NCBI GenBank assembly: GCA_947593925.1 | Contig: CANQDU010000009.1 | Location: 1-64,000, forward strand | Origin: an uncultured Clostridia bacterium | GTDB lineage: Bacteria > Bacillota > Clostridia > Oscillospirales > JAAYOS01 | Reading direction: 5' to 3' | Length of the DNA stretch: 64,000 bases | Shown: piece by piece, positions 63,111 through 64,000 of the stretch | Layout of the letters: every line of letters begins with the position of its first letter | Position numbering within the stretch: the first letter of the stretch is position 1 | Translations under genes and position numbers: made by a program | The notes under the pieces: model-generated | What the model saw: only the letters and a program-made list of their open reading frames with translations | What the model was told of the DNA's origin: nothing | Databases searched by the model: none

Positions 63111-64000
63111 TCAGCCGTAGACTATCGTGCCCGTGGCAGGATTCATCATGTCGCCGTCCTGTCCGGGGATGCCCTCGGCGACGTAGAGCTCGACGCCCTC
63201 GCCTATGCCGCTCACTATCTCGACCTGCGCCTCGTCCGAAAGTCCGGTCTCGACGAGCACGGCGTAGAAGCCGTCGGGCACGACGCCCTCCGCGAGCTCG
63301 ACCGCATCGTCCGGGGCGCGCTCGCCCTCCGGTATGCGGACGAACACGCACGGGCCGGCCTCGGTGTACTTGACGGCGTTTATCGGGACGAGCACACAGT
63401 CGTCCTTCTGGTTTAGGACTATCTCGTAGTACATGGAGGAGTTTGCGCGGAGCCCCTCGCCGCCGTCGATGGTTATGGTCGCAGGGTAGGTGGTGTAGCC
63501 CCAGTCGTAGTTGCCCTCGAGCGCTATCTGAGTGATGGTGCCGGAGTAGTACATCTCTCCCTCGCCCGTCGTCTGGGTGAGGTTCACGGGGGTGCCTATC
63601 GAGACGTTTCCGATGTTCATCTCGTCGATGTCAATGGCGACGGTCATGGAACTCGTGTCGCTTATGGCGAGTATCGCACCGCCCTCCTGAATGGTCTGGC
63701 CCTCCATCGCCGTGACGGCGGTGACGAGTCCGCTCATCGGCGCAACGCCGTTGAACAGGTCGAAGCGCTCGTTCTGCTTCTCTATCTCCGCCTCGGTGTC
63801 CGCTATCTGCTTCTCGAACTCGGTTATCTGGTCGGTATAGCTCGCTATCTGCTCGTCGTAGCCCTCTACCTGGTCGCGGACCGACTTGCTCGAGTCGCGC
63901 AGGCTCTCGATATCGGCGGTGTAGCCGTCGTCCGAGAGGGTGTAGAGCACGGCGCCCTCGGCGTACTCCGCAAATGCTGTCATGTTGAGGTCAAGGATTT
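63111..64000 (-). CDS. Periplasmic-adaptor-like (HlyD/MacA) protein, 5' end beyond the window
   Basis: Partial. The frame is open to the right edge, so the start lies outside. A coiled-coil hairpin occupies the visible N-terminal part (SKSVRDQVEGYDEQIASYTD and FEKQIADTEAEIEKQNERFD), followed by a lipoyl-like segment (VAPMSGLVTAVTAMEGQTIQ) and beta-barrel domains. MacA-like adaptors bridge an ABC exporter to the outside; in a Gram-positive cell it would be membrane- or wall-associated. It lies 12 bases upstream of the ATPase gene, as the first visible gene of the operon. Confidence 0.88.
   Translation of the reverse strand, partial: ILDLNMTAFAEYAEGAVLYTLSDDGYTADIESLRDSSKSVRDQVEGYDEQIASYTDQITEFEKQIADTEAEIEKQNERFDLFNGVAPMSGLVTAVTAMEGQTIQEGGAILAISDTSSMTVAIDIDEMNIGNVSIGTPVNLTQTTGEGEMYYSGTITQIALEGNYDWGYTTYPATITIDGGEGLRANSSMYYEIVLNQKDDCVLVPINAVKYTEAGPCVFVRIPEGERAPDDAVELAEGVVPDGFYAVLVETGLSDEAQVEIVSGIGEGVELYVAEGIPGQDGDMMNPATGTIVYG

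Overview
The window looks like chromosomal DNA of an uncultured, GC-rich, anaerobic gut-type Clostridia (Oscillospiraceae or a near relative). This is inferred from the gene families, not from a database match. The supporting signs are a paired GlgC/GlgD glycogen locus, S-layer-homology (SLH) proteins, DUF3048, DUF4364, DUF3810 and VanW proteins, a PduL-type phosphotransacylase, strong AGGAGG ribosome sites, frequent TTG/GTG starts and sigma-A promoters with 17-bp spacers. No rRNA, prophage or CRISPR array is present. Seven tRNA genes are found in three clusters.

Layout. 0-5 kb: a domain-permuted GH3 glycosidase and a Na/Pi cotransporter (minus strand). 5-7.4 kb: the MgtE Mg transporter behind a long leader, then an AT-rich lipoprotein gene. 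7.5-9.1 kb: a small RHH regulator, a 50-codon remnant of a tyrosine integrase next to two tRNA-Leu genes, tadA, and a Trp-Asp-Thr tRNA operon. 9.3-15.5 kb: a DUF2975/XRE pair, an MFS transporter, a WYL regulator, a HAD phosphatase with a duplicated 3' end, a hexapeptide acetyltransferase and a dCMP deaminase. 15.5-25.4 kb: two SLH proteins, DUF3048 and DUF4364 proteins, an APH-like kinase, upp, and a translationally coupled rodA-tsaE-tsaB set. 25.5-27.8 kb: an AT-rich secreted S1-family protease followed by an Ig-like lipoprotein. 28-32.6 kb: an Ldh2-type dehydrogenase with malic enzyme, an ECF sigma/anti-sigma pair and a GNAT acetyltransferase. 32.7-37.3 kb: tRNA-derived debris, tRNA-Gly and tRNA-Leu, a methyltransferase gene interrupted by one in-frame TAG, a VanW protein and an orphan serine recombinase. 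37.6-50 kb: a GH29 fucosidase, a 2-hydroxyacid dehydrogenase, glgP, a lepA-hemW-DUF3810 operon and a GH31 alpha-xylosidase. 51-57.9 kb: pduL and then glgB-glgC-glgD-glgA. 57.9-58.8 kb: an 876-bp gene-free inverted-repeat element. 58.8-64 kb: a MacAB-like exporter operon that ends in an SLH protein gene; the adaptor gene runs off the right edge.

How the genes fit together. The glycosidases (GH3, GH29, GH31) release sugars. GlgC/D/A/B store glucose as glycogen and GlgP mobilises it. Malic enzyme, the Ldh2-type enzyme and PduL fit fermentative pyruvate and acetyl-CoA metabolism. RodA, VanW, the SLH proteins and the MacAB-like system concern the cell envelope. The main oddities are the inverted-repeat element at 57.9-58.8 kb, the amber-interrupted methyltransferase, the integrase scar at tRNA-Leu, the tRNA-Gly fragments at 32.75-32.86 kb, the 69-bp tandem repeat behind the HAD gene and a dispersed perfect palindrome.
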